From contig NC_088357.1 of NCBI RefSeq assembly GCF_036884655.1, forward strand, positions 9,864,501 to 9,928,500: a DNA stretch of 64,000 bases, read 5' to 3'. This DNA is from Musa acuminata AAA Group. Taxonomy: Eukaryota > Streptophyta > Magnoliopsida > Zingiberales > Musaceae. Under the pieces are notes generated by a model. That model was not told the DNA's origin, did not search any database, and was given only the letters and a program-made list of their open reading frames with translations. Both the position numbers and the translations under genes were made by a program. Positions 35,701 to 47,850 of the stretch are shown in pieces (position 1 is the stretch's first letter; every line of letters begins with the position of its first letter).

Positions 35701-36068
35701 TCTCATTTTATGCATAAACCTATTTCTAACCATTAAATAAATATTAAATATCTTCTTTGGTACTTAGAAGACACTATTAATTATGACTTATTTTTTTAAA
35801 ATTACTTTCTCTATTACTTTATGCATTTTCATATGTTGATTCAACAAATAATAACGATAAGATGACATCTACTAGTATTTACATCATATTTCTTAATCAC
35901 AATTCAAATTGCTTTGAGTTTTAAGAAACAATAGTCTATTTCAAGATCTTTTAAGGACGAGTAATTACTTCTATAATTATTAAAATTTAATAAATTTAAT
36001 TATTACTTCATGAACTATTTATCACATTCTTTAATCCTTCATCTATATATTATGATAATATCATGATA

Positions 36069-36201
<133 letters not shown>

Positions 36202-37105
36202 AATCTTTATTCGTGACAAAATTCAAAATAGTAAGTTAAGTGTCTCTCATGTTTTATTTTCTAATGAATTAGAGATGCTCTTATAAGCTTTTGTCTTGCC
36301 AATAATTTCTAAAATTTTGATCGATATATCCAATTGAAATACTATTTTGTGAGAGTATTCTAAGTTGGATATTATTGAAAAAATTAAATAAGGATTAGAT
36401 TATCCTCTCAATATTTTGATAATATATCATTATAATTATAAATTATAAATATTATGATAATATATTATTATGATTCTATCGAATATTATTATGATAATAA
36501 CGAGATCATGATCTCAACGTTATATCCTCTCTTATGAAATGATTTAGATAAATATTTTATATTTAATTAAAAATATATATAATTATTATATTTTTATAGT
36601 CATTTTTATGTATAAATTCGTACATATTATTAATAAAAAAATTAAGATACTTATTTCTTTCATCTTAAAGGCCTCGGGAAGGCAACGCAACAAAGGACAA
36701 GGTCGTCGTATAAGGCCGACGTCATATAAGGCCAATGGAGTGAAAGGAGACAAGCAACAAGTAACATTGGTGGTGAAATGGGCTACAGCATGTGCTCTTG
36801 TATTGCGGATACGCACAGAAGCCGACACACACGAAAAGGAGATGGCAATGGGAGCTCAGATGCTCCCTGCATGGCCTGAGGACGAGAGTTGGGAGTGAGA
36901 AAGGGCGCATGTGACCACCGCGACAAGCTGTGTCATGGCCACAGGGACGCTCCCTTCAGATTCCTCTGCAAACATCTGCCGTGGATGCCAAGATGATTTC
37001 TCCTAGCTCGCTGCTCTCACCGTATTGCTCCGACACCAACGCATCAGATCTGTTGTTGCATCTTCTCTCACTTGTTCTACGTCGCTTGGAAGTCTGGACA
37101 AGGAA

Positions 37106-37126
37106 GGGGGGGGGGGGGGGGGGGGG
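37106..37126 (+). repeat. homopolymer run of 21 G
   Basis: Twenty-one consecutive G, then A and four more G. Such runs form G-quadruplexes and are prone to length error in sequencing. Confidence 0.95.
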
Positions 37127-40100
37127 AGGGGAATCAAATGCTTGATTCGGAGCTTGCTGCATTCTGTTCATGTGGGTGGCCATGGCCAGAGAGCCCCAAA
37201 AATGACACACCCGTTCTTTGAGGCTTCCCATGGTTGCAGGTCAAAAAACAAAAAAAAGAGAAGTGTTTGCACTGGACTGACAGCAGCTTGTTCTGGGATA
37301 ATTTTGATATGCCTGATCACATACATCTGTGTGTGTTGCCTACAAGAAATAATGATTCCTTGGTCATAAGATCATCTGACAACTTTGAGGACACACCAAA
37401 ACAAGAGGTTGGCAGCTGTGGCAGTGATTTGTACTGACTGCTCTAGCAGCTGTGGGTGCTGCTGGTTGGGATAGATTCCCAAGTGAAGTACCTGAGTGCT
37501 GTTTTGGTATAATTCTTCTGGGGAAGGAGAACATGCTGTCTCATCATTTCTTTCCGACACTTGTGAATTTGATCGCAGGCACTTAAGAGAAAAGGATACA
37601 GAAACATTTGTGTTCTTGTATTGTTTCTAAAACATGTTAAAACAGAGCAGAAATCTTTATGGAAGAATAGAGTTTGAAAACTCGAAGGATCTTAATGCAT
37701 TAACACACACACACACACACACACACCAAATACTGCAAGCAGGTGAAAGTTTCAGTTTCCACCCTTTTTGTCTTTCCCATTCATACTTTATGATGAAAAG
37801 TGAGAAACAATGTGATCCTTTAGTACCACAAGAGATGGAGGATGGATCGATCATTGTCATCTACCTTGGCAATGAGCATAACCTAAACCTGCGAAGGAGC
37901 ATCCCATGTGGGTGTGGAATTTCGAGCTTGTCATGTTGTTATCAAATGATTGTCTACAAGGGTTGGCAGATCATGGATTTGTCTCTTTTGCATCAAATTA
38001 TGTGACACCCCCACCTTAGGCCTTTGTGTAGGCCACACAGTCCTACATGCATGAGCAGTGCCCTTTACTCCACAGTGGATTGCAAGAATCTACTGTGTGG
38101 ATAATGTTTGACATGGAAGTGTTATGCACATTCATCTAGGGTTCTTAGGGGAGCCTAATATCACTACCATAGTGGGAAACAAAATTATCTTCCTTTTGGA
38201 TTAAATAAATTTATTTAAGCTTGTTGGATTAGGGAAAATTCTTGATATAAAACAACCATCATATGCAGATTGCAAAGATCTATAAACCAATAAGTATGAA
38301 TCAAAACGATTAAGGATAACACACATTAGATTAAACAACCTTAGAACTCAAGTTTTCAGACTCTTTGAATACTTAGTAACATAACAAGTGTTCTTTAGTC
38401 CTTTTCTAATATTATTATTCTTTTAATATAAATTTGATATTCGATCCGAAATCAACGTTCAATTCTTGGAATAGTTCTAATTATTTAAATCTTTAGTAAA
38501 TGGCCTTAGGACACATTCACTTAATCGCTATATCGTTAGTATATAAATATATCGCGAGACCATTTTCTTCACTTGATAATATAAATGTATAGAGATTTTT
38601 ATTAATCTAAAATTCTTCTTGTGTGTAGAAAATTATTTTTTTTGTTCCTATTAATCAAAAAAATTGATTGAAGAATAATAATGAAAAAAATTGGTCCCTT
38701 CCTGAATATTGTGTAGTCTTATTATGTTTACGAGAGAGACGATGTTTGTGTGAAAAATCATGTTTGGCAAAAAAAAAAAAAAAAAAGAATAGGTTTAATT
38801 TTTCGAATGGTTGGATCAAGAAACAAGGTCGATTCAAGAAACAATCTCTATGATCACTAATCTCTATAGGATAAATAACATTGGCCATTGCACAACTCCT
38901 CCTTTATCTAATATCTTAATTAGCAAAACATTAATCTTGATTAGTGAAATAATTTGATCTTGACCCCCCTTTTTTTGTTTACACCCAGAATTCATTGTCT
39001 TATATTGATATCTGATACTAAAATTGAGTTTGTTTGTCTATATTTGTTGCTTTCTAATTAATTTCTCTGACACATTTTGTGACAACATGTGAAATTGGTA
39101 CAAGCAACCTTCCAAATTGGGCTCAGAAGGGGTTGCATTCATCTCAACTTGCTTCCAAGTCCAAGCACAAGCACTTCATTGTTGGGAGACCAAGCATTCA
39201 TAATTGCAAGCAACAAGTAGGGCTCATGCCTGTGTGTTGGTACAGTGACAAGCAGTTGGAACAGGTGGTCTGGATTCATCTAGCTCGATCCTGTCTTCTT
39301 GTTCATTGGTGAAATAAATGTAAGGTGATACCATCTTTGATCCTTATTTGACTCAAATCTAGATAGTCAAACCATCAATCTTGATTTTGACCAACGTTGA
39401 CTTTGATCCACATTGCTAAATCCAATTGGAAATAATGAGTAATCGAAGTAATGATGAATATTTCACAGGTTCAATAAATTTAGAATCTAAAACATTTGTA
39501 TAATGACAGTATATCTAAAATCTCGATAATTTTTAATTTAAAATATTGATCTGATAGTAATAAAATCCAAATTCAATGATAATAATCGATTGGATGCCTT
39601 TCATGTGAGCTAATTATAATTCGATTCGATAACTTATTGATTCTGAACCGAATTAGAATCGAATATGGACGATTCAATTACTAAGAACCGAAACCAATGA
39701 TATATAAATTGGAACTACTTATTTCTGATTTTGATTTTTAAAATTTAAAAAACCGAGTCGCTGATTCCGAAATGCTAAGACGCAATAAGGGAGTTGCTTG
39801 AAGATGACTGTGAGCTATAATTAATCTCATGGTCACTGACTCCACTAGTGCAACATCATCATCATATGTAACTATCTTATCGGTCATTGTTTGAAAATAT
39901 AGGGCTATGTCATTTGCCCCCCTTTTAACTTACCCCACTATCAATGACTTAGATCACACTGTTTACTCATCCCTGTGAAGTATTATGGTCTTTCTTCTCA
40001 GTCTCAGTTCAAGGAAAAGCAATATGTATAGTAAATTTTCTTGCAAGTAAAACAACAAGATGCATAAGTTGCAGATACTGATGGTGGTATCTGTATAGAG

Positions 40101-40360
40101 TCTAAGAGCATTAGCTTTATTAACTGTTAGCTAGTTAAAACGAATACATATTAAGACAGCAAGAACGAAAAGCCACACTGTTTGTTCAAGTCAACCAACC
40201 GACACTGTGAGAGAGACAAATGCATGTGTTCCAGAACTGAACAAAGCACAGCCAGCCTATCTTCGTGGTGCACAAATGTCATGCACTATTCTATTCAACC
40301 AAACCTAGCAAATGGGAGTACAGTCTGTGCATGCCGTATTATTGATTGTCGTGTCCAGGC

Positions 40361-40366
<6 letters not shown>

Positions 40367-40442
<76 letters not shown>
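40367..40442 (+). repeat. (AT)n microsatellite
   Basis: About 76 bp of alternating AT in the spacer upstream of the ATL gene. Confidence 0.97.
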
Positions 40443-40446
<4 letters not shown>

Positions 40447-41160
40447 ACTAGAACATGCCAGATTTTCTATGTTGATGCCTAATTTATCATATCATGCAAA
40501 GGAATAAGCCGCAAATATCATTCTTGCTTACCTGCTGGCTTCAATTGATTTGGCCGCCCAATGCTTCACAGCTATCATACGTAACCAAGCTTCAAGTACA
40601 AGTTATACCTGCACGGTGGATGCTAACCAGCACGAGTCAAGGTGGTGAGAACAGCTGGGGATTCATGATTGGAATGGACGGTATCCGACCACTGATGCCT
40701 CTAGTTGGTTGGTGAGTCGAGCAGACGGCGTTGCTGCTGCTGCATTGACGACACCTGCGAACACGGAAGGAATCAGTAGAACCTCACAATATGTCAATTA
40801 CCTATACCAGTCTTATGGGACCCATTCGTCGTTGCTACGGGCCCCATGCGTTATGGACAATCTGAAGACGTCTTTTTCTGATTGGTGACTTGATAGCCAT
40901 AAGTGAACTGGATCCGTCGGCCAATCGGCGGTCGGCTCACCGGTGGTCACCCTGATGCTTTGCTTGCGTACGATCGGAGGGAGGAGCGGCCCGTGGGTAA
41001 GCAACCACGTGACCGTGCGCGCGTCACGTGCCACCGAAGCTTCGAACCGCCTTCCTGGTGCTCTGAAGCGTGCGCCCTGACGCGGTTTTATCTTCACGTC
41101 GATACGCCTTCGCTTCCGCCTTTATCGCACTCCGCCCCGCGACGCCATTCACCGCCCTCC

Positions 41161-42468
41161 ATGGCTACGACGCACGGTTGCCGTCCGATCGCGTCGGCCG
41201 GCTATGTCGTCCTCCCGCTCGCGCTGCTTCTGCTCACTGCCAGGTGCGCCCACGCACAGTCCTCGTCGGCTTCGGTGCCCTCCGACAAGTACAACCCTTA
41301 CTTCGGGGCGCCCAGCTTCAACGCCACCATGGCCATAGTTATCGTGTTCCTTGTGGCCGCCCTCTTCTTAGTGGGGTTCCTCTCCATCTACATCCGCCAC
41401 TGCGCCGGCGGCGGCTCCGACCGACACGGCCTCGGCCGAGGAACTGCAGCCCGGTCGCGGAGGCTGCTATTGCAGCAGCAGATGGGGCTGAGCCCGGAGC
41501 TGCTGTATACGTTCCCGACATTGGTGTACGCGGAGGTGAAGGGGCTTAAGCTGGGAAAGGGCGCGCTGGAGTGCGCGGTGTGCCTCAGCGAGTTCGAGGA
41601 CAACGACGCCCTCCGCCTTCTTCCTCCGTGCAGCCACGCCTTCCACCCGGAATGCATCGACGCCTGGCTCGCCTCCCACGTCACCTGCCCCGTCTGCCGT
41701 TCCAACCTCGCTGAAGCAACCAACGCCACGGCTGACAGAGAAACCCCTACCGTGGTCATTGCCGCCGACCCGGATCGCGAGGCACCCCATCATCCGTCCG
41801 AGCGGCGATTAGAAGAGGAGTTGCGGCGGCCGCTGGATCACCTGACGATCGTCGTGGACAAGGCTCCCGGGGAGGACAATAATGAGGGATTGGCACGGAT
41901 AGAGGAGAGGCAGAGACCGGAGGTGGGATCGCGATCGGGGCGCCGGCCGCCGAAATTACGTCGTTCCCACACGACAGGACACTCGGTGGTTCTGCCCGGG
42001 GAGAACGTCGAGCGGTACACCCTGCGGCTCCCGGAACACGTGTGGCGGGAGATATTTGCCTCTCAGAAGCTCCACCGGTCGACGAGCTGCGTCTCGTTTG
42101 CGACCACCGTCGAGGGGAGCTGGCGTCGTGGGTCCCGTGGCACCGGCGGAGGAGGAGCAGGGGAGGGGAGCAGCCGCGGTGGGAGGAGCGCGCGGCTGGG
42201 TAGGTCGGACCGTTGGCCGTCGTTCCTCATCCGGACGCTGTCGGCGAAGGTCCCGCCGTGGGTGACGGTGAGGAGAGCTGACGGCGGGGAGGCGTCGGTG
42301 AAGAAGGGAGAAGCGGAAGGTTCCTCGAGCGGGAAGTTCACGGCCGTGAGAACGCCGTTCTACTGCGTTGGAGGCGGGGGTAGTGGCGCCACGAAGTCCG
42401 TCGTCGCCGCCGCCGCCGCGGCCGACGACGACGAGTCGTCAGCTACCGGACACGCCGGGCGAGTCTGA
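41161..42468 (+). CDS. ATL-family RING-H2 E3 ubiquitin ligase, 435 aa
   Basis: This membrane-bound E3 ligase transfers ubiquitin from E2; ATL6/31-type members act in carbon/nitrogen and defence responses. Single exon, as usual for ATLs. A signal peptide (1 to about 32), a short luminal part and one membrane span (about 57-78) come first. Then comes the ATL region around residues 115-130, with Gly128-Leu129 where family members have GLD. The RING-H2 (138-179) has the spacing CAVC, 14 residues, CSHAFHPEC, 10 residues, CPVC, including the conserved Pro before the sixth-to-seventh ligand pair. The long C-terminal part is polar, with a [18 protein letters not shown] motif and Gly/Ser-rich stretches. 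ATG 41161 was chosen because it opens the signal peptide in a CCATGG context; the frame extends upstream without support. A CACGTG G-box lies at about 41027. Confidence 0.92.
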   Translation: MATTHGCRPIASAGYVVLPLALLLLTARCAHAQSSSASVPSDKYNPYFGAPSFNATMAIVIVFLVAALFLVGFLSIYIRHCAGGGSDRHGLGRGTAARSRRLLLQQQMGLSPELLYTFPTLVYAEVKGLKLGKGALECAVCLSEFEDNDALRLLPPCSHAFHPECIDAWLASHVTCPVCRSNLAEATNATADRETPTVVIAADPDREAPHHPSERRLEEELRRPLDHLTIVVDKAPGEDNNEGLARIEERQRPEVGSRSGRRPPKLRRSHTTGHSVVLPGENVERYTLRLPEHVWREIFASQKLHRSTSCVSFATTVEGSWRRGSRGTGGGGAGEGSSRGGRSARLGRSDRWPSFLIRTLSAKVPPWVTVRRADGGEASVKKGEAEGSSSGKFTAVRTPFYCVGGGGSGATKSVVAAAAAADDDESSATGHAGRV

Positions 42469-43206
42469 CCGAGTCGAGCTCTTTCGATTCCTTCACCTTT
42501 TTCCCTCACTGCATTTACACACTAATAACCAAAATCCAATTTGAATGACGTGGCATTACACCATCCGTTGAAGAAATGTACAAAAAGACAAAATCAAGGG
42601 CGGTGTTTAAAAGGATCTTTTTTTATTTTTCTCGTATTAAAAAAATAGAATTTTAAGAAAAAAAAAAAAAAAAGCAGAAGTTGCCGACGCGATGGCGTTA
42701 GCGCGTCGTTTTCTCGAGTACCAGTTTGTTAGAATGGGGCGACGCCAAACAACCTCATGACAACCGTCAAATGTCATCAACCACACTTATATAAACCTTC
42801 TTTTTATTGATTATTTATGCTTGGTATATACATTTATTCATGTAATTGTCATCGACCACGCTACCTCCCATAAGAGTTGCTGCAATCAATCTCGTCTTCT
42901 TTTGGCTGAAGTCGTCGTCCTGATCCGGTAACCAGTGGCAGCCAAACGTCATCATCATGATTCGTGTGGATGAGAGCACCTGTTGCAATCGCCAACAAAA
43001 ATATCCTCCTCTTCTTTTTACTTCCCAAGGTTAGAATGAGAAAAATATAGCATAAGTTAGCTAAAATCTAATGTGTAATTGTAATCAAATTATTACGAAA
43101 CTAACAATAGCAAAATTAATTTCATGTATTTTTGATTAATAAACAGCATTTCCTTCTCCAATTCCTCGCTCCCATCTCCACATCTGAGCCTCCAACAAGT
43201 CCTCTC
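42469..43206. other. spacer between the ATL and dioxygenase genes
   Basis: ATL 3' UTR and dioxygenase promoter region; includes an A-rich run at about 42657-42674. No gene seen. Confidence 0.5.
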
Positions 43207-44503
43207 ATGGCAACGGCGCGATTCTTCTCTCTCCCAGACTCCTTCAAACAACTATCTGATTCCGGCGCCCTCTCCTCCGTCCCTACCCACTATGCCTGTC
43301 GAGATCCCGACGCTCCCTCCGACGTCGATCCCACCCTCGAGGGGCAAATCCCCACGATCGATCTCTCCGTGCTGACCCAAGGAGATCCCGCCCGACGCTC
43401 GCAGATGGTGCGGCAGCTCGGCCGGGCCTGCGAGGAGTGGGGCTTCTTCGTGGTACGTCCGCAGCTCGCAGCACCAATTCTGCGTGCGCATGCTGGCTTT
43501 ACACTGATCGACTCCGTGTGATTGCAGGTTGTGAACCATGGCGTGCCGGAGACGGTGAGGGAGGCGATGCTGGCTGCCGCCCAGGGGTTCTTCGACTTGG
43601 AGGAGGAGGAGAAGGCGGAGCATTCGGGGAAGCATGTCATGGATCCCATCAGGTACGGCACCAGCTTCAACTCGAAGGTTGACGACGTTGGCTATTGGAG
43701 GGACTACTTCAAGATAGTTGTGCACCCCGCGTTTCATTCTCCGGCGAAGCCTCTCGGTTTCAGGTATTCCGATGGTCCAAGTTCACTACTTTCTTCATAA
43801 GTTCGACTCTGTGGCATAAACGCAAACACTTACAGGGAGGCATTGGGGCAGTACGCGGCTTGCACGAGGGTTGTGGGTATGGAACTGCTCAGAGGCATGT
43901 GGGAGAGCCTGGAACTCGACGAGGACTACATGAACAACGCCTTGGACCTCGACGCATGCTTCCAGGTCTGTGCGGTCAACCTCTACCCTCCCTGTCCTCA
44001 GCCGGAGCTGGCCATGGGTCTTCCTCCCCACTCCGACCACAGCCTTCTCACGCTCCTCCACCAGAACGGCGTCGACGGCCTGCAAGTCAAGCATGGCAGC
44101 AAATGGGTTCATGTCAAGCCCCCACCCAACTCCTTCCTCGTGAACACTGGCGATCAGATGGAGGTATAAGCTCTCTCACACACACCACTCCACAACTCCA
44201 CTGGTTCTTGTGGCAAACTTGAGCTTGTTATGATGACTGTAAAACCATCCATGGAGGCAGATTGTCACCAATGGCAGGTACAAGAGCGTGCTACACCGGG
44301 CCGTCATCAATGGCCGAAGCACGCGGATGTCGATCGCTACCGTGGTGGCTCCTTCGCTGGACACGGTGGTGGAACCAGTCGCCCAACTGGTGAGCCCCGA
44401 GAGGCCAGCCATGTACAGAGGAGTGAGATACAGGGAGTACCTCGAGCACCAACAGCGGAACAAGCTCTGGGAGAAGTCAGCCCTCGACCATCTGAGAGTG
44501 TAA
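43207..44503 (+). CDS. 2-oxoglutarate/Fe(II)-dependent dioxygenase (plant DOXC class), 350 aa
   Basis: A soluble cytosolic oxygenase that couples 2-oxoglutarate decarboxylation to oxidation of a specialised metabolite or hormone; the substrate cannot be read from sequence. Four exons: 43207-43452, 43528-43763, 43836-44163 and 44261-44503, all GT-AG and in frame. The N-terminal DIOX_N domain includes [11 protein letters not shown] and [13 protein letters not shown]. The C-terminal jelly roll holds the iron ligands His226, Asp228 (HSDHS) and His282 (VLHRAV), and the 2-oxoglutarate clamp Arg292-Met-Ser294. [20 protein letters not shown] is the family signature. Length is normal. It resembles flavanone 3-hydroxylase-like and DMR6/DLO-like members, but that is only a guess. 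Confidence 0.93.
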
Positions 44504-44618
44504 TGATTGCTTATTGGTCTCCGGTGATAGAAGATGATGAGCAGAGTACTCTGCTCAACACCGAGTATGTTCTTGTGAGATGCGGTGAGAGTGGAAATCG
44601 GTGATGAAAATGCTAAGA

Positions 44619-44755
<137 letters not shown>

Positions 44756-44799
44756 GTATGTAATAAGATTAGACAGATAATGACTCTTCAGTTGTGGGA

Positions 44800-45430
44800 A
44801 ACAACTTTGAGTCGTGGTCTCGGGGCCGACGCGGCTTGGTTCGGGTTCGGACGACGGGATCTCCCTGGGGCGTTCCTCGAGCCCGCCGGGGAGGTTGGGT
44901 GCGGTGTCCGATCAGGACGGTGTAGCCATCTCTTCTGGGCAGGAACTCGCCTGCGCGTCCGCAGGGGACCTCGGTCCTTGCACCTGCACGAAGGTCGGGC
45001 CGAGGCGCTCGGCTCGACCCCTCCGACGATCGAGTCAGCAGATGCGGAGTGGAGTTTGTTGTCTATCTTCCTCTTCTCGTTTAAAACTCGGGGGTATTTA
45101 TAGGACAGTTTAGTGTTACCTGATGTCCCTGCCTGCAAGAGCAGTATCGTACCTCTGACGATGTCTAACATTGCCGTTGGCGTTGCGTGAAGAATCGAAC
45201 TGCTGCAGGGTATGGGCGTGCCTCGGTCACCGTTCTCCTCTGTCTCGATCAAGTGATGAAATCATTGTCAGAGTGGGTGACGTTAGCGTACGTCGCGTCG
45301 ACATTATTATCCTTTTTGGACAGAGTATCATCCGGATGCGACTGACGTCGTGGCATGTCATGTCGCCATTATTACCATCAATCTCCATCCTTACGTGTCC
45401 ACCATGACTCCCACTGTGGCTCATGACACA
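44800..45430. other. GC-rich island, possible LTR or transposon fragment
   Basis: Between an (AT)n tract and AT-rich spacer sits about 630 bp with far higher GC and no intact gene. GTATTTATAGG at 45091-45101 looks like a promoter element in the middle of the block. The texture (GC-rich first half, TATA-like motif, then a mixed second half) resembles LTRs of plant gypsy elements. Frames on both strands read as low-complexity Arg/Gly/Pro-rich sequence. No mate LTR, internal domain or target duplication was found, so this is tentative. Confidence 0.4.
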
Positions 45431-45769
45431 AATGGAAGTCCATTGACCAATTATTCGAGTATCTTATACATCTAATACACCATCTTCCTACCAACATGCA
45501 CACCATGATTCCATCACTATAGCACATTCACCAATAATCCTTGCATTTTTAAGTTCCACTGTCTTGTAATCAATTCCAATAAAAGAACAAACAGCGGTTG
45601 TGTTCTTTCTAGTCTCCTTTTGCAGTTCTTCCATCTAACAACTCAAACCATTCTTCTTCAAGTTGTAACTCTTCTTGCGGATTATAGTATCGTGCAGAAC
45701 ATACAAAGCTTTGTGGTGCTGTACAACTTAAATAACCAGTCATTCCATCTCTACATTCTGATATGCAGC

Positions 45770-47271
45770 ATGATGGAGCAGAATTCCAAATCCTTCGCCA
45801 TCCCAAGATGCGTCCCCTTCCTCTCCCACTCCCACAGTAGCTCCATATGCTTCATCACCACCTTCGCCACCCTCCTCGTCCTGGTCCTCCTCCAAATCCA
45901 GGTCCTCACGTCCTCTGTCTCCACCGGTTCCCTGTCATGGCCTTTCTTCGACCAGGCGTTACATCGAGACGAATCCTCGATCCACACCGAGCTCGGCCGC
46001 GCTCGATCCATGCTCCGCGACTCCGTCACCTTCCTCCCGCTGAAGGACCTCAGGTTCGCCAAGGAGCCCACGTCGGGCCACACGTGGTTCATGAGCTCCA
46101 TGAACGACACCTTCGAAGGTGACGAGACTCTGCACCTTCACTTCCCGTCGGAGGCGTCCAAGGGAAGGCTGCTCTGCCTCTCGGCCCGCGACACCTCCGA
46201 CGGGACCAAGAACTCGTATGCGTTAGCATGGCCTGAGGCCCTCCCGCACGACGCTACGCTCTTTCCAGGTTTAACCTTCGTCTCAGACACCTACTTCGAT
46301 TACGGCAACCTGTGGCACGGGACGTCAGCCATCCTTCCGTTCGTATCATGGCACCAGAGGAAGGAATGCGCGGTTCCCGATCGCTGGGTGCTGTTCCACT
46401 GGGGCGAGCTCAGGACCAGCATGGGCGCGTGGGTGCACAATCTCACCAGGGCAGCCATCGGGGAGGTGAGGATCGAGGACCTTCGAGGACACGGCGGCGC
46501 CGGACCGGCTTGCTTCGAGAAGGCGGTGGTGTTCAGGCATAACGAAGGGGCGATGAAGAAGCAGAGGCGGCGGGAGGTGTACGACATGATGCGGTGCAAA
46601 GCCAGAGCTTACTGCGGCGTTACTCGAGCAATCACGGATCCAAAGGCCATTCGCATGACGCTGCTGCTTCGATTGGGATCGAGGTCCTTCAAGAACGAGT
46701 CCACGGTGATCCGGATCTTCGAGAAGGAGTGCGCGAAGGTGGATGGGTGCGTGGTTAAGGTTGCATGGGGCAACAACATGACGTTCTGCGACCAGGTACT
46801 ACTCAACCAGAGTCCCCATCTCCTTCTTCCCATCTCCGACTAAGCCATCGATCGTCGATGCAGGTGAAGCTAATGAGCGAGACGGACATCTTGGTGTCTC
46901 CCCACGGGTGCCAGATGACGAACCTGTTTCTGATGGACAAGAACAGCAGCGTCATGGAGTTCTACCCCAAGGGGTGGCAGGAGCTCGCCGGCGCGGGGCA
47001 GTACATCTACAGCTGGATGGCCAACTGGGCCGGAATGCAGCACAAGGGCTCATGGCGAGATCCCCAGGGCGAGGAGTGCCCGCACACGGACAAGCTCGCG
47101 TGCTTCCTCTTCTACAAGGACGCACAGATCGGGCATGACGAGGCCCGCTTCGCCGACTGGGCGGCCAAGGTTCTGGGCGAGGTGAAAGAGGTGAAGTCGA
47201 GTGAGGCATCGAGCGGAAGCCACCATGCGGATCTTGCAGGATCATCAATTCCCTGCCCTTGTGATCGATGA
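45770..47271 (+). CDS. glycosyltransferase family 61 protein, intact tandem copy 1, 477 aa
   Basis: A Golgi type II membrane enzyme; plant GT61 members add xylose or arabinose to xylan or act on other wall glycans. Two exons: 45770-46795 and 46864-47271, with a 68-bp GT-AG intron. A short cytosolic part and one membrane anchor (about 25-46) are followed by a stem and the GT61 domain. Family motifs include FVSDTYFDYGNLWHG, DRWVLFHWGELR, RIFEKECAKVDGC and the SPHGCQMTNLFLM block, which belongs to the nucleotide-sugar domain. The C-terminus ends CPCDR. The ATG at 45773 is the alternative start, one codon on. It is closest in memory to the Arabidopsis At2g41640/At3g10320 (MUCI21) group. The donor sugar is not predictable. 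Confidence 0.88.
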
Positions 47272-47334
47272 TTGTAGTCTTGGCTACGTTTGCAATCGTA
47301 GTATATGAAACAATCATAATATATGAAAGGAAGG

Positions 47335-47850
47335 TGCAGCACATATCAAATATTTATATGAATTGATGTTTAATTAATTTTATTAAAATCATATTTGTTG
47401 AAAATATTCAAATGCTGATATTATCTCAATTTTTTAGAGTATCTTATGACTTTATCTAAAATTCAAAATAAATTAATTAGAAATCAATATAAGATAAATT
47501 TTTATTTATTTATTTTTACATATTATTTTATATTTATTTATGTAATTATTTATTTATTTATTTATTTATTATATATTTGAGCTAGAGAAAATTTCTTATA
47601 AGATTGCATACATTTATTTATTTACTCATTAATTTAAATAAAAATATGTATTCACCTTTGATTAAATATTAAAAATATTAGCAAGGTAAATTTATCATAA
47701 AATATTCAATGGGCTTTTGAAATATAATTTTATCAAACAACATTTACGTCAATATATATTTAAAAGATAATTTCCATCTATTGCTTATCAAGTATTCAAA
47801 GCATTCTACAGCCGTACATCTATTCAAATATTTTTCTTCAACTTCACATT
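47335..47850 (-). repeat. left inverted copy of a 0.5-kb AT-rich repeat family
   Basis: Its reverse complement matches the sequence at 51960-53713 once the nested element there is removed. Shared blocks include GAAAATATTCAAATGCT, TTTATCTAAAATT, GGTAAATTTATCA, ATATTCAATG and ACGTCAATATATATTTA in the same order. Many substitutions separate the copies. The class is unknown; it may be a non-autonomous DNA element. Confidence 0.75.

Larger units (their letters stand above)
36650..41160. other. intergenic region between copia-3 and the ATL gene
   Basis: About 4.5 kb with no supportable gene. It holds a 21-base G run (37106-37126), an (AC)n tract (37702-37727), a run of 18 A (38769-38786) and an (AT)n tract (40367-40442). 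Frames at 36608-36898 and 37025-37369 have no recognisable domain. The last 300 bp, GC-rich with CACGTG at about 41027, is probably the ATL promoter. Confidence 0.55.

Noticed and set aside
36608..37369. Possible small gene in frames of 96 and 114 codons
   Set aside because: No domain, and one frame runs through the 21-G homopolymer; composition does not support coding.
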